Assembly (NCBI RefSeq): GCF_017873605.1
Contig: NZ_JAGGKI010000030.1
Location: 1-49,522, forward strand
From: Paenibacillus lactis
GTDB taxonomy: Bacteria > Bacillota > Bacilli > Paenibacillales > Paenibacillaceae
Length of the DNA: 49,522 bases
Direction of reading: 5' to 3'
A program made the translations under genes and the position numbers. Positions 41,962-49,500 of the stretch are shown piece after piece. Under the pieces are notes generated by a model. It was not told where the DNA came from. It made no database searches and saw only the letters and a program-made list of their open reading frames with translations. Position 1 is the first letter of the stretch, and each line of letters opens with the position of its first letter.

Positions 41962-42688
41962 ATAGCACTTTCTCCAGGAAGCTGATCGTCCGCTCGTTCT
42001 TCGGATTGCCGAATACCTCTGCGGGCGGTCCTTCCTCCACGATATAGCCGCCGTCCATAAAGATGACCCGGTCGGATACCTCGCGGGCAAAGCCCATTTC
42101 ATGCGTGACGATCATCATCGTCATCCCTTCGCGCGCCAGATCCTTCATGACGCCGAGCACCTCGCCGACCATCTCCGGATCAAGCGCCGACGTTGGCTCA
42201 TCGAACAGCATGATGTCAGGGTTCATGGCGAGCGCCCGTGCAATCGCGACCCGCTGCTTCTGTCCGCCCGAGAGCTGGCTAGGAAAGGCCTCCGCCTTAT
42301 CGGACAGCCCTACCCGTTCCAGCAGCCGCAGGGCCGTGGCCCGCGCTTCCTCCTTCGATTGCTTGCCGAGCTCGACCGGAGCAAACATAATATTCTTCAG
42401 CACGTTGAAATGAGGGAACAGGTTGAAGTGCTGGAACACCATGCCGATATTTTCCCGTACCTTGTTGATGTCGGTCTTCGGATCGTTGATGTCCCGCTCG
42501 TCCACGATGACTCTGCCGGCCGTGATATCCTCCAGTCGGTTAATGCACCGGAGGAAGGTGCTCTTCCCCGAGCCCGACGGGCCGATCACGCAGACGACCT
42601 CGCCTTCCTGTACCTGCATGTCGATGCCCTTCAGCACCTCGTTCGAGCCGTAGCTCTTCTTCAGTCCTTCTACACGGATTTTACCCAA
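41960..42688 (-). CDS. glnQ: Polar amino acid ABC transporter ATPase (GlnQ type)
   Basis: A 242-residue ATPase subunit. Walker A GPSGSGKST, Q-loop VFQHFNLFPH, signature LSGGQKQRVAIARAL, Walker B IMLFDEPTSALDPEMVGE and THEMGFAREV are all diagnostic of polar amino acid importers. Starts at TTG 42688, ~7 nt after AAAGGAGGG, inside the last codons of the fused permease gene (8-nt overlap), so it is translationally coupled. The amino acid specificity cannot be read from sequence. Confidence 0.92.
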   Translation of the reverse strand: MGKIRVEGLKKSYGSNEVLKGIDMQVQEGEVVCVIGPSGSGKSTFLRCINRLEDITAGRVIVDERDINDPKTDINKVRENIGMVFQHFNLFPHFNVLKNIMFAPVELGKQSKEEARATALRLLERVGLSDKAEAFPSQLSGGQKQRVAIARALAMNPDIMLFDEPTSALDPEMVGEVLGVMKDLAREGMTMMIVTHEMGFAREVSDRVIFMDGGYIVEEGPPAEVFGNPKNERTISFLEKVL

Positions 42689-44129
42689 CTCGAACCCTCC
42701 TTTCCAGACGGTTCGCAATCTTCGTCAGAATGGTGATAACAATCAGATACATGATCGCTATGGTCAGCCAGATATCAAACGATGCGAACGTTCTTGCAAT
42801 GACGATTTTACCCGATTGGGTCAATTCGACCAAACCGATGACCGACAGAATGGACGTATCCTTCAGCGTAATGACGAGCTGGTTGATTAATGTCGGAATC
42901 ATGATTTTGACAGCCTGCGGGATGATGATCTTCATCATGGCTTTGCGATACGGCAAGCCAAGGGAGCGTGCTGCCTCCAGCTGGCCGGGATCGATGGACT
43001 GGATGCCGCCGCGGATAATCTCCGTCACGTAAGCCCCGGCATTGAGGCTCAAAGTCAGAATGGCAGCCACCAGCGGCGACATCGTGAATCCGAGAGCCTG
43101 CGGAATACCGAAATAGATGAAGAAGGCAAGCACCAGCAGCGGAATGCCACGGAAGATGTCGACAAAGACGGTCGCAATGCCCCGAAGCCATTTGTTGCGG
43201 CCCACCTTCATGAAGCCGAAGATCAGGCCGATGAAGAAGGCAAAAAACAGCGACACGAATGTGAGCAGAAGCGTTTTGCCGAGGCCTGCGAGCAGTATCG
43301 GCATCGACTCGGCAATCAATCCGAGACGGCTTTGGTTAGCCGGTCCGGCCGCGTTCTCGCCAACGTATGTTTCGAGAATGCGGTTATACTCGCCGTTTGC
43401 TTTCAGATTAGCCAGCCCGGCGTTGAATTTCTCCATAAGCTCCTGATTCTGCCCCTTCTGAACGGCAAATCCGTAGGATGCCCCGGGTTCTTTCTCGGTA
43501 ACGAGCTTCAGCCCGTTATTTTGCTTGACGCCGTAAGCCAGCACCGGATAATCGTCAAAGCAGGCCACGGAATTGCCGGTTTTGACATCATCGTACATCT
43601 GGGCCGAATCGTCGAACGGCACGATCGTGAAGCCGTATTTCGATGCGATGGATTCGGCGAAGCTGTAGCCCTCCGTGCCGGTTTTGACCGCCACCTTCTT
43701 GCCTCGCAAATCCTCGTAGCTTTGAATACCCTCTTGGTCCTTACGGACGGCCATCACGACACCGGAATCGAAATAAGGATCCGAGAAATCGAATTTCTGT
43801 TTCCGTTCCTCCGTGATGCTCATGCCGGCGATCACGCCGTCCACCTGGCCGGATTCCAATGCCTGAACGGCTGCGTTGAAACCGAGCGGCCTGATCTCGT
43901 ATTTGAAGTTCTGATCCTTGGCGATTGCTTTCATTAAATCCATGTCGATGCCGACGAATTCGCCGCTCGGATCCTGGAATTCAAACGGAGCGAACGTGAC
44001 GTCCGTACCGATCAGATAGGTTTTGCCCGATCCCGGCTGATCCGCCTGGCTTTGCGCCAACACCGGTACGCCCGTCGTTGCAGCGAGCAGCAGGACCAAG
44101 GCAAGTACTACACCCCGTATTAATCTCAT
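42681..44129 (-). CDS. Fused substrate-binding protein and permease, polar amino acid ABC
   Basis: A 482-residue fusion. An N-terminal hydrophobic segment (residues 5-25, signal/anchor) precedes a family-3 binding domain at ~35-262 (FAPFEFQDPSGEFVGIDMDL, GVIAGMSITEERKQKFDFSD). From ~275 on is a HisM/GlnP-type permease with about five helices and the ATPase-docking loop IDPGQLEAARSLGLPYRKAM. Such fusions are known from GlnP of lactic acid bacteria. The ligand is unknown. AGGAGGT lies 5 nt before ATG 44129. Confidence 0.92.
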   Translation of the reverse strand: MRLIRGVVLALVLLLAATTGVPVLAQSQADQPGSGKTYLIGTDVTFAPFEFQDPSGEFVGIDMDLMKAIAKDQNFKYEIRPLGFNAAVQALESGQVDGVIAGMSITEERKQKFDFSDPYFDSGVVMAVRKDQEGIQSYEDLRGKKVAVKTGTEGYSFAESIASKYGFTIVPFDDSAQMYDDVKTGNSVACFDDYPVLAYGVKQNNGLKLVTEKEPGASYGFAVQKGQNQELMEKFNAGLANLKANGEYNRILETYVGENAAGPANQSRLGLIAESMPILLAGLGKTLLLTFVSLFFAFFIGLIFGFMKVGRNKWLRGIATVFVDIFRGIPLLVLAFFIYFGIPQALGFTMSPLVAAILTLSLNAGAYVTEIIRGGIQSIDPGQLEAARSLGLPYRKAMMKIIIPQAVKIMIPTLINQLVITLKDTSILSVIGLVELTQSGKIVIARTFASFDIWLTIAIMYLIVITILTKIANRLERRVRVG

Positions 44130-44405
44130 AATGACCTCCTCATGTTAAAAACAACATATTAAGTTAGTTACCCACTTACCATCTTACATTAACATCCTGC
44201 TGCCTATTTCGTCCTCTATTTCTATTTTATTTGTCATAGCGGCCTGCAACCACTGGCATTTCCTGGATGGCGAAATAGAGGGGGCGATGAAGGAAAAAAA
44301 GTTGTGAAACCGCTTAAACGTGATGCAACATTTACCAATCGGTTTGCGTTAGAGAGGTAAGGCAAGCATCAGAAGCGGGCCAATATTAAAGGAGGTTGAC
44401 CACAC
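44130..44405 (+). other. Divergent regulatory region with 10-bp inverted repeat
   Basis: 276 nt between the amino acid operon and the SIMPL gene. It has a perfect 10-bp inverted repeat cctctatttc (44213-44222) and gaaatagagg (44272-44281) separated by 49 nt. The right arm can instead pair with ctatttcg at 44204-44211. It also contains the ECF-like promoter at 44324-44352. Confidence 0.5.
44324..44352 (+). promoter_or_regulatory. Possible ECF-sigma promoter for the SIMPL gene
   Basis: TGCAAC (44324-44329) and CGTTAG (44347-44352) with a 17-nt spacer resemble promoters of SigM/SigX-type extracytoplasmic sigma factors (AAC in -35, CGT in -10). It is 54 nt upstream of the start codon. Pattern match only. 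Confidence 0.4.
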
Positions 44406-45167
44406 ATGAAAAGATGGGTCAAACAGGTAGGTTCCATTATGATTGCAGGCGCTCTGCTGACAGGCGGCACGGCTTGGGCCGGATTCGGCGGCGCCACGGA
44501 AGCCTATGCGGCCGAGGCGGTGCAGCAAAATGTCGTGACGGTGCTCGGCAAGGGCGAGATATCCGTGAAGCCGGATATCGTATATTTGTCCATTGGGGCA
44601 GAGTCGTATGCGGAGACGGCTAAATCGGCGCAGAAGGCCAACGCGCAAAAAATGGATAAGGTTATCAAGGTGCTGAAAGAGACCTGGAAGATCGACGACA
44701 AAGATATTAAAACCGAACAGTTCTATGTGCAGCCAAATTACTCTTATACGGAAAAAGAAGGCCGCAAGGTGCAAAACTACTCGGCTTATCATTCCCTTGA
44801 AGTAACGCTGCGCGATCTGAACAAGGTGGGCGAAGTGCTGGATGCAGCGGCTGAAGCCGGGGCCAATTCGATCGGCAATGCCCGCTTCTCCGTGGAGAAT
44901 CCTGATACATTCGAGGCTCAAGTGATCGATAAGGCAATGGCGAATGCCGATCTCAAGGCCCAGGCGATCGCCAAGGCTTCCAAACGTCAGCTTGGGGTTG
45001 TCGTAAACGTAACCGAAGGCTCCGTGAACAACAACGTTGTGTACGGCATGTATGACAAGATGTCGATGGAAACGGCTTCGATGGCCGACGGCGGCGCTGC
45101 GACATCCGTGAAGCCGGGCGAGATCAAAATCACGACCCAGCTGTACGTGCAGTATGAGCTGAAATAA
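44406..45167 (+). CDS. Secreted SIMPL-domain (DUF541) protein
   Basis: A 253-residue exported protein. The N-terminus has a signal peptide (MKRWVKQVGSIMIAGALLTG, with cleavage probably after YAAEA or AWA). The remainder is the SIMPL/DUF541 domain: VTVLGKGEISVKPDIVYLSI, the helix SAQKANAQKMDKVIKVLK, and DKAMANADLKAQAIAKAS. The family is named for a mouse IRAK-interacting protein; bacterial roles in envelope stress are only partly known. AAAGGAGGTTG lies 8 nt upstream of ATG 44406. Confidence 0.9.
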   Translation: MKRWVKQVGSIMIAGALLTGGTAWAGFGGATEAYAAEAVQQNVVTVLGKGEISVKPDIVYLSIGAESYAETAKSAQKANAQKMDKVIKVLKETWKIDDKDIKTEQFYVQPNYSYTEKEGRKVQNYSAYHSLEVTLRDLNKVGEVLDAAAEAGANSIGNARFSVENPDTFEAQVIDKAMANADLKAQAIAKASKRQLGVVVNVTEGSVNNNVVYGMYDKMSMETASMADGGAATSVKPGEIKITTQLYVQYELK

Positions 45168-45198
45168 TCTCCTTTATGAGGAACCGGCAAGAGAAGAG

Positions 45199-45234
45199 AC
45201 CGTCACCGCTTAGCAATGCGGGGGGCGGTTTTTT
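45199..45234 (+). terminator. Terminator after the SIMPL gene
   Basis: Stem accgtc-ccgc (45199-45209) pairs with gcgg-ggcggt (45218-45229) with a small internal loop and two unpaired G, followed by a T run to 45234. Confidence 0.75.
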
Positions 45235-45334
45235 CTATTTGGCAACCCTAAGCCTTGGACGGTTCGATCCACCATGGGATCCAGAATCCGGCGAAATATC
45301 CGGGGCTTCCCCTGTCGAATTACTAAGAAAAGTG

Positions 45335-45363
45335 TTGTGTACAAAGGGAAAACAAGGTATAGT
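45335..45363 (+). promoter_or_regulatory. Sigma-A promoter of the potA leader unit
   Basis: TTGTGT (45335-45340) and TATAGT (45358-45363) are separated by 17 nt. Transcription would start near 45370. Confidence 0.65.
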
Positions 45364-45369
45364 GAATAT

Positions 45370-45463
45370 GCGAAAAACGTAAAGCCGCCAGTACGCGGCG
45401 TGAACATCGAACGAAATATGAAGCAAACGGTAAAGCCATACCCATGGATATGGCTTTTTTTTC
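45370..45463 (+). ncRNA. Candidate small RNA or attenuated potA leader
   Basis: A ~94-nt unit between the promoter at 45335-45363 and a strong terminator at 45432-45463. It has a hairpin gccgc/gcggc (45384-45388 with 45395-45399). The segment aaagcc occurs twice (45381-45386 and in the terminator arm), so the first copy could compete for the terminator's ggcttt. It may be a free small RNA or the 5' leader of potABCD with regulated read-through. I do not recognise a known class. Confidence 0.5.
45432..45463 (+). terminator. Terminator in the potA leader
   Basis: A perfect 9-bp stem pairs aaagccata (45432-45440) with tatggcttt (45449-45457), loop CCCATGGA, then T to 45462. Confidence 0.9.
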
Positions 45464-45491
45464 TTAAAGAGACTTTAAAGCATCGTCCCTC

Positions 45492-45599
45492 AAGAAACGG
45501 ATCCCCCTTCGGCACAGGCTGGAACACGGGCGGAATTACCGTTTCTTCTTAATGGAAATGGAATTGTAGGTTCGGTCAAATCAAGAGGCCCTGTGCCGA
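45492..45599 (+). promoter_or_regulatory. Candidate pseudoknot in the potA leader
   Basis: Two perfect helices are possible and cross each other: A, aagaaacgg (45492-45500) with ccgtttctt (45539-45547), 9 bp; B, tcggcacagg (45509-45518) with cctgtgccga (45590-45599), 10 bp. The order A1-B1-A2-B2 is that of a pseudoknot, or of two mutually exclusive folds. Helix B ends 17 nt before the AAGGAG of potA. This is a candidate riboswitch or protein-binding leader. Confidence 0.55.
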
Positions 45600-45631
45600 T
45601 AGGCCGCATTTTGAACAAGGAGTTGGTGCAT

Positions 45632-46597
45632 GTGATTGAACTTGTCCAGATCGAGAAGCATTTCCAAGGACAAGCGGTCGTGCATCCGCTGTCGCTCTCT
45701 ATTAAAGAAGGGGAATTCCTGACTTTGCTGGGCCCCAGCGGCTGCGGCAAAACGACGATTCTCCGGATGATAGCAGGATTTGAACAGCCGACAGGGGGCC
45801 AGGTATGGCTGGCGGGTCAGAACGTGACAGAGATGCCTGCGAATAAGCGGGATCTCAATCTCGTATTCCAGCATTACGCCCTGTTCCCGCATATGACGGT
45901 GGAGGATAATATCGCCTTCGGGTTGAAAATGAAAAAGCTGCCGCGCCAGCTCATCAAGGAACGCGTGGAGGAGGCGGCTGCGATGACGCAGCTCACCGCT
46001 CTGCGGGAACGGTTCCCGCACCAGCTCTCCGGCGGACAGCAGCAGCGCGTGGCGATCGCCCGCGCGATTGCGAACAAGCCTAAAGTGCTGCTGCTCGATG
46101 AGCCGCTCGGCGCGCTGGATCTGCAGCTGCGCAAAAGCCTGCAGTCGGAGCTGAAGCATCTGCAGCGGACGCTCGGCATTACCTTCGTCTATGTAACGCA
46201 TGACCAGGAAGAAGCGATGATGCTCTCGGATCGGATCGTCATCATGAACCAAGGGAAGGTCGAGCAGATCGGGACGCCGCGCGACGTGTATGCGAAGCCG
46301 CAAACGCTCTTCGCTGCCACATTCATTGGGGAGAACAATGTTTTCTCTTCGCCGGAGGGCCTGTTCTCTGTCCGTCCCGAGAAGCTGGTTCCGCAGCGCG
46401 GCGTGGCCGGCAGGAAGACAGGCGTCATCGAAGACGTCCAGTTCCTTGGCAGCGTGCATAAGCTGCTTGTCCAGCTGGACGACGAGCCGATGAAGGTGAC
46501 GATCGCGCTCGATATTACGGAGGAGCATCCTTGGAAGATCGGCGAGAGGGTCGGGGTGAATTGGAACGACAAGGATGAGGTGATGATCGGGCCATGA
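45632..46597 (+). CDS. potA: Spermidine/putrescine ABC transporter ATPase
   Basis: A 321-residue ATPase of the polyamine importer. Walker A GPSGCGKTT, Q-loop VFQHYALFPHMT, signature LSGGQQQRVAIARAI, Walker B VLLLDEPLGALDLQLRK, THDQEEAMMLSD and a shortened TOBE domain (SVRPEKLVP) are present. GTG 45632 is 9 nt after AAGGAG; longer in-frame starts (GTG 45593) lie in the structured leader. It is first of potABCD, with its stop overlapping potB. Confidence 0.93.
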   Translation: MIELVQIEKHFQGQAVVHPLSLSIKEGEFLTLLGPSGCGKTTILRMIAGFEQPTGGQVWLAGQNVTEMPANKRDLNLVFQHYALFPHMTVEDNIAFGLKMKKLPRQLIKERVEEAAAMTQLTALRERFPHQLSGGQQQRVAIARAIANKPKVLLLDEPLGALDLQLRKSLQSELKHLQRTLGITFVYVTHDQEEAMMLSDRIVIMNQGKVEQIGTPRDVYAKPQTLFAATFIGENNVFSSPEGLFSVRPEKLVPQRGVAGRKTGVIEDVQFLGSVHKLLVQLDDEPMKVTIALDITEEHPWKIGERVGVNWNDKDEVMIGP

Positions 46598-47442
46598 GGA
46601 AATCGAAATTCCTGCTGACCCCGGTGCTGCTTTGGATGTCCCTGTTCCTGATCATCCCGATGCTGATTGTGATCGGCATTTCATTCCTGTCGCGGGATGC
46701 CCAAGGCAATTTGGTGTTCGAGCTCAGCATGGAAGGCTACAAGACCTTTTTCGATCCGTTATATCTTGGGATCTATTGGGATACCTTGGTGCTGTCGCTG
46801 CTAACAACCATCATCTGTCTGCTGGTCAGTTATCCGCTTGCCTATTATATTGCGGGCGCATCCCCGCGAATCCAGACTTGGGGTCTGATTCTCATTACGA
46901 TTCCGTTCTGGATTAATTTCTTGATTCGAACCTACGCCTGGGTGCTGCTGCTTCGGACACAGGGCGTTGTCAACAGCCTGCTGATGTGGCTCGGCTGGAT
47001 CGATGAGCCGATTCAGATGCTGTACACCTACGGCGCCGTGCTGCTCGGCATGGTGTATAACTTCATTCCGTTCATGGTGCTGCCGATCTATGTAGCGCTG
47101 GAGCAGATGGACAAGCGCCTCCTGGATGCAGCCAGCGATCTCGGCGCGTCCAAATGGAAGGCATTTCGGCATATTACGCTGCCGCAGAGCAAATCCGGCA
47201 TCATGACCGGATCGGTGCTGGTCTATGTATCGACCTCGGGGATGTTCGTCGTCACGGACATCCTGGGCGGAGCCAAGTCCTCCATGATCAGCAACATCAT
47301 CCAGTCGCAGTTCCTTGGAGCCCGCAACTGGCCGTTCGGCGCCGCGTTGTCGGTCATTTTCGTGGCCACGTCCCTGGTGCTCATTCTGCTGTTTAACCGG
47401 GCGATGCAGGCCCGCCATCAACGTGTAGGGGAGGGGAGATAA
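46594..47442 (+). CDS. potB: Polyamine ABC transporter permease PotB
   Basis: A 282-residue permease with six membrane helices. The EAA-like docking loop is LEQMDKRLLDAASDLGASKW followed by KAFRHITLPQSKSGI. FWINFLIRTYAWVLLLR and PFMVLPIYVAL are conserved PotB blocks. The ATG overlaps the potA stop in ATGA, so translation is coupled. Confidence 0.93.
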   Translation: MRKSKFLLTPVLLWMSLFLIIPMLIVIGISFLSRDAQGNLVFELSMEGYKTFFDPLYLGIYWDTLVLSLLTTIICLLVSYPLAYYIAGASPRIQTWGLILITIPFWINFLIRTYAWVLLLRTQGVVNSLLMWLGWIDEPIQMLYTYGAVLLGMVYNFIPFMVLPIYVALEQMDKRLLDAASDLGASKWKAFRHITLPQSKSGIMTGSVLVYVSTSGMFVVTDILGGAKSSMISNIIQSQFLGARNWPFGAALSVIFVATSLVLILLFNRAMQARHQRVGEGR

Positions 47443-48249
47443 GTGAAGAAGAAGCGCCAGCCTTTGCTTTCGATTCACGCCTTCCTGATGATGGCGTTTA
47501 TCTATGTGCCGATCCTGATTATCATCATTTATTCCTTCAACGATACGCGGTTGAGCGGGAACTGGGAAGGCTTCACCTTCGACTGGTATATCTCGCTCTT
47601 CGACAACCGAAACGTGATGGAAGCCTTGATGAACAGTCTGACCGTGGCGGTGGTGTCCACGATCATCTCGACAATGCTGGGAACGGCGGCGGCCCTCGGG
47701 CTCCGAAATTTGGGACGCAGAGGCCGCAGCGGCATGAACGGTCTCCTGTACTTACCGGTTATCATTCCGGATATTATCATGGGCCTGTCGCTGCTCGTGC
47801 TGTTCAGTCAATTAAATATTCCGCTCGGCAAGATGACGGTGATGATCGCCCACATCACCTTCAGCATATCCTATGTCTATGTAGTGGTGAGCGCCCGGTT
47901 GTCGGGAATGGGCAAGCAATTGGACGAGGCGGCCCAGGATCTGGGCGCTACGCCTTGGCAGGCCTTCCGGCATGTGACGCTGCCGCAGATCGCACCGGGT
48001 ATTATCTCCGGGGCCTTGATCGCGTTTACGCTGTCGCTTGACGATTTCATGGTCAGCTTCTTCGTCGCCGGACCAAGCTCGACTACGCTGCCAATCTACA
48101 TCTATGCCCAGGTGAAGCGCGGAATTTCGCCTGAGATTAATGCGTTATGTACGATACTGATTCTGGTGAGCATCACGCTCATCCTGCTGGCTCAATATAT
48201 TCTTAACCGCGGCAGCGGGGATAAGAAACACAAAACGCTGCCGATTTAA
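47443..48249 (+). CDS. potC: Polyamine ABC transporter permease PotC
   Basis: A 268-residue second permease with six membrane helices. The docking loop is LDEAAQDLGATPWQAFRHVT, and FTLSLDDFMVSFFVAGP is a PotC signature region. The GTG start directly follows the potB stop, with GGGGAGGGGAG upstream. Confidence 0.93.
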   Translation: MKKKRQPLLSIHAFLMMAFIYVPILIIIIYSFNDTRLSGNWEGFTFDWYISLFDNRNVMEALMNSLTVAVVSTIISTMLGTAAALGLRNLGRRGRSGMNGLLYLPVIIPDIIMGLSLLVLFSQLNIPLGKMTVMIAHITFSISYVYVVVSARLSGMGKQLDEAAQDLGATPWQAFRHVTLPQIAPGIISGALIAFTLSLDDFMVSFFVAGPSSTTLPIYIYAQVKRGISPEINALCTILILVSITLILLAQYILNRGSGDKKHKTLPI

Positions 48250-48322
48250 AGCAAATGTTCCATTTCTTTTTGGGAAGGATCCGATATATCCATCATGGAT
48301 ACGAAAGAGAGGAGATAGGGAA

Positions 48323-49375
48323 TTGAAAAGATCAAGATGGACCCGCCTGCTTGCTGCAGGGCTGGTCGCCGTATTGTCCGCAAGCCTTCTGGTTGCGTGC
48401 GGATCAAGCAAGGAGACACTTCACATTTACAGCTGGGCTGACAACTTCGATCCTGAGGTACTGGAGGATTTCGAGAAGAAGTTTAACGTAAAGGTCACGT
48501 ATGACAACTACGCGAACAATGAAGATCTGCTGGCGAAGATTAAGGCCGGCGGCAGCGGCTACGACCTGATTCAGCCGTCCGATTACATGGTCAAGACCAT
48601 GATTGAAGGAGACCTGCTGGAGCCGCTCGACATGAACAATATCCCGAACTTCGTCAATATTTCGGAGACGTTTAAGAACCCTTCTTTTGACCCGGGGAAC
48701 AAGTACTCCATCGTCTACACGTCCGGTGTGACGGGGATTGCTTACAACAAGAAGTACGTGAAGGATGAGATCAACAGCTGGGAAGATTTGTGGAATCCGG
48801 AATACAAGGGCAAAGTGCTGCTTCTGGACGACAACCGTGAAATGATCGGCATGGCGCTGAAGAAGCAAGGGAAATCCAACAGCACGACGGATGAAGCCGA
48901 GATTAACGCTGCGGCCCTGGACCTTAAGACGCTGCTGCCGAACGTCCTTGCCTTCGACACGGATAACATCAAGCAGAAGATGATTCAAGAGGAAGGCTGG
49001 ATTGCAACGGTATGGTCCGGTGACGCTGCATTCATCGCGGAAGAAAATCCGGATGTGGCGTATGTGGTGCCGGAGGAGGGCGCAACGATCTTCTCGGATA
49101 ACTATGCAATTCCGAAGGGCGCGAAGAACAAGGAGCTGGCGGAGAAATTTATCAATTTCATGCTGGAGCCTGAAGTCAGCGCGAAGAACTACGAATATAT
49201 CGGATACAGCAATCCGAATACGAAAGCGATGGAATTCCACAGCGAGGACTATCGCAGCAACACCATGATCAACTTGACCGACGAGGAGCTGGGCCGCACG
49301 GAATGGCTCGATAACGTCGGAGAAGCTCTCCAGATCTATGATCGCTTGTGGACCGAGCTGAAGAGCGGACGATAG
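48323..49375 (+). CDS. potD: Polyamine-binding lipoprotein PotD
   Basis: A 350-residue extracytoplasmic substrate-binding lipoprotein. The signal peptide ends in lipobox LLVAC with Cys26, a substrate for the Lgt encoded at 5109. The mature part starts like PotD (LHIYSWADNFDPEVLEDFEK) and has GYDLIQPSDYMVKTM, SGVTGIAYN and WSGDAAF, which line the polyamine site in the family. TTG 48323 lies 8 nt after AGAGGAG. A 73-nt gap after potC holds a tatcca/tggata hairpin. Confidence 0.94.
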   Translation: MKRSRWTRLLAAGLVAVLSASLLVACGSSKETLHIYSWADNFDPEVLEDFEKKFNVKVTYDNYANNEDLLAKIKAGGSGYDLIQPSDYMVKTMIEGDLLEPLDMNNIPNFVNISETFKNPSFDPGNKYSIVYTSGVTGIAYNKKYVKDEINSWEDLWNPEYKGKVLLLDDNREMIGMALKKQGKSNSTTDEAEINAAALDLKTLLPNVLAFDTDNIKQKMIQEEGWIATVWSGDAAFIAEENPDVAYVVPEEGATIFSDNYAIPKGAKNKELAEKFINFMLEPEVSAKNYEYIGYSNPNTKAMEFHSEDYRSNTMINLTDEELGRTEWLDNVGEALQIYDRLWTELKSGR

Positions 49376-49381
49376 AGAATT

Positions 49382-49401
49382 GGTGCTTTAGCACCTTTTT
49401 T
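49382..49401 (+). terminator. First terminator after potD
   Basis: A 5-bp stem pairs ggtgc (49382-49386) with gcacc (49391-49395), loop TTTA, and a T run follows to about 49401. Confidence 0.8.
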
Positions 49402-49404
49402 ATA

Positions 49405-49434
49405 AGCCTTGCCCATAGGGGCAGGGCTTTTTTT
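49405..49434 (+). terminator. Second terminator after potD
   Basis: A 10-bp stem (one wobble) pairs agccttgccc (49405-49414) with gggcagggct (49419-49428), loop ATAG, followed by T to 49434. It acts in tandem with the previous terminator. Confidence 0.85.
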
Positions 49435-49470
49435 ATTGCGGCTTTAGCCAGTTGAGCTCGCGAAGCGTGC

Positions 49471-49500
49471 GAAACAAAAAACCACCCGCTATGCGGGTGG
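49471..49500 (-). terminator. Minus-strand terminator of a gene beyond the window
   Basis: A perfect 8-bp stem pairs ccacccgc (49482-49489) with gcgggtgg (49493-49500), loop TAT. Read on the minus strand it is followed by a T run (the As at 49475-49481). It implies a convergent gene to the right of the window. Confidence 0.8.

Larger units (their letters stand above)
45168..45631 (+). other. Long leader/intergenic region before potABCD
   Basis: About 460 nt without a convincing gene. In order: SIMPL-gene terminator (45199-45234), promoter (45335-45363), a short transcribed unit with two hairpins ending in a terminator (45370-45463), and a pseudoknot-like pair of long helices (45492-45599) just before the potA ribosome site. 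The parts are listed separately. Confidence 0.7.

Noticed and set aside
44303..44318. cre-like sequence (tgaaaccgcttaaa) upstream of the SIMPL gene
   Set aside because: Three mismatches to the CcpA consensus, including the conserved right half; not better than chance.
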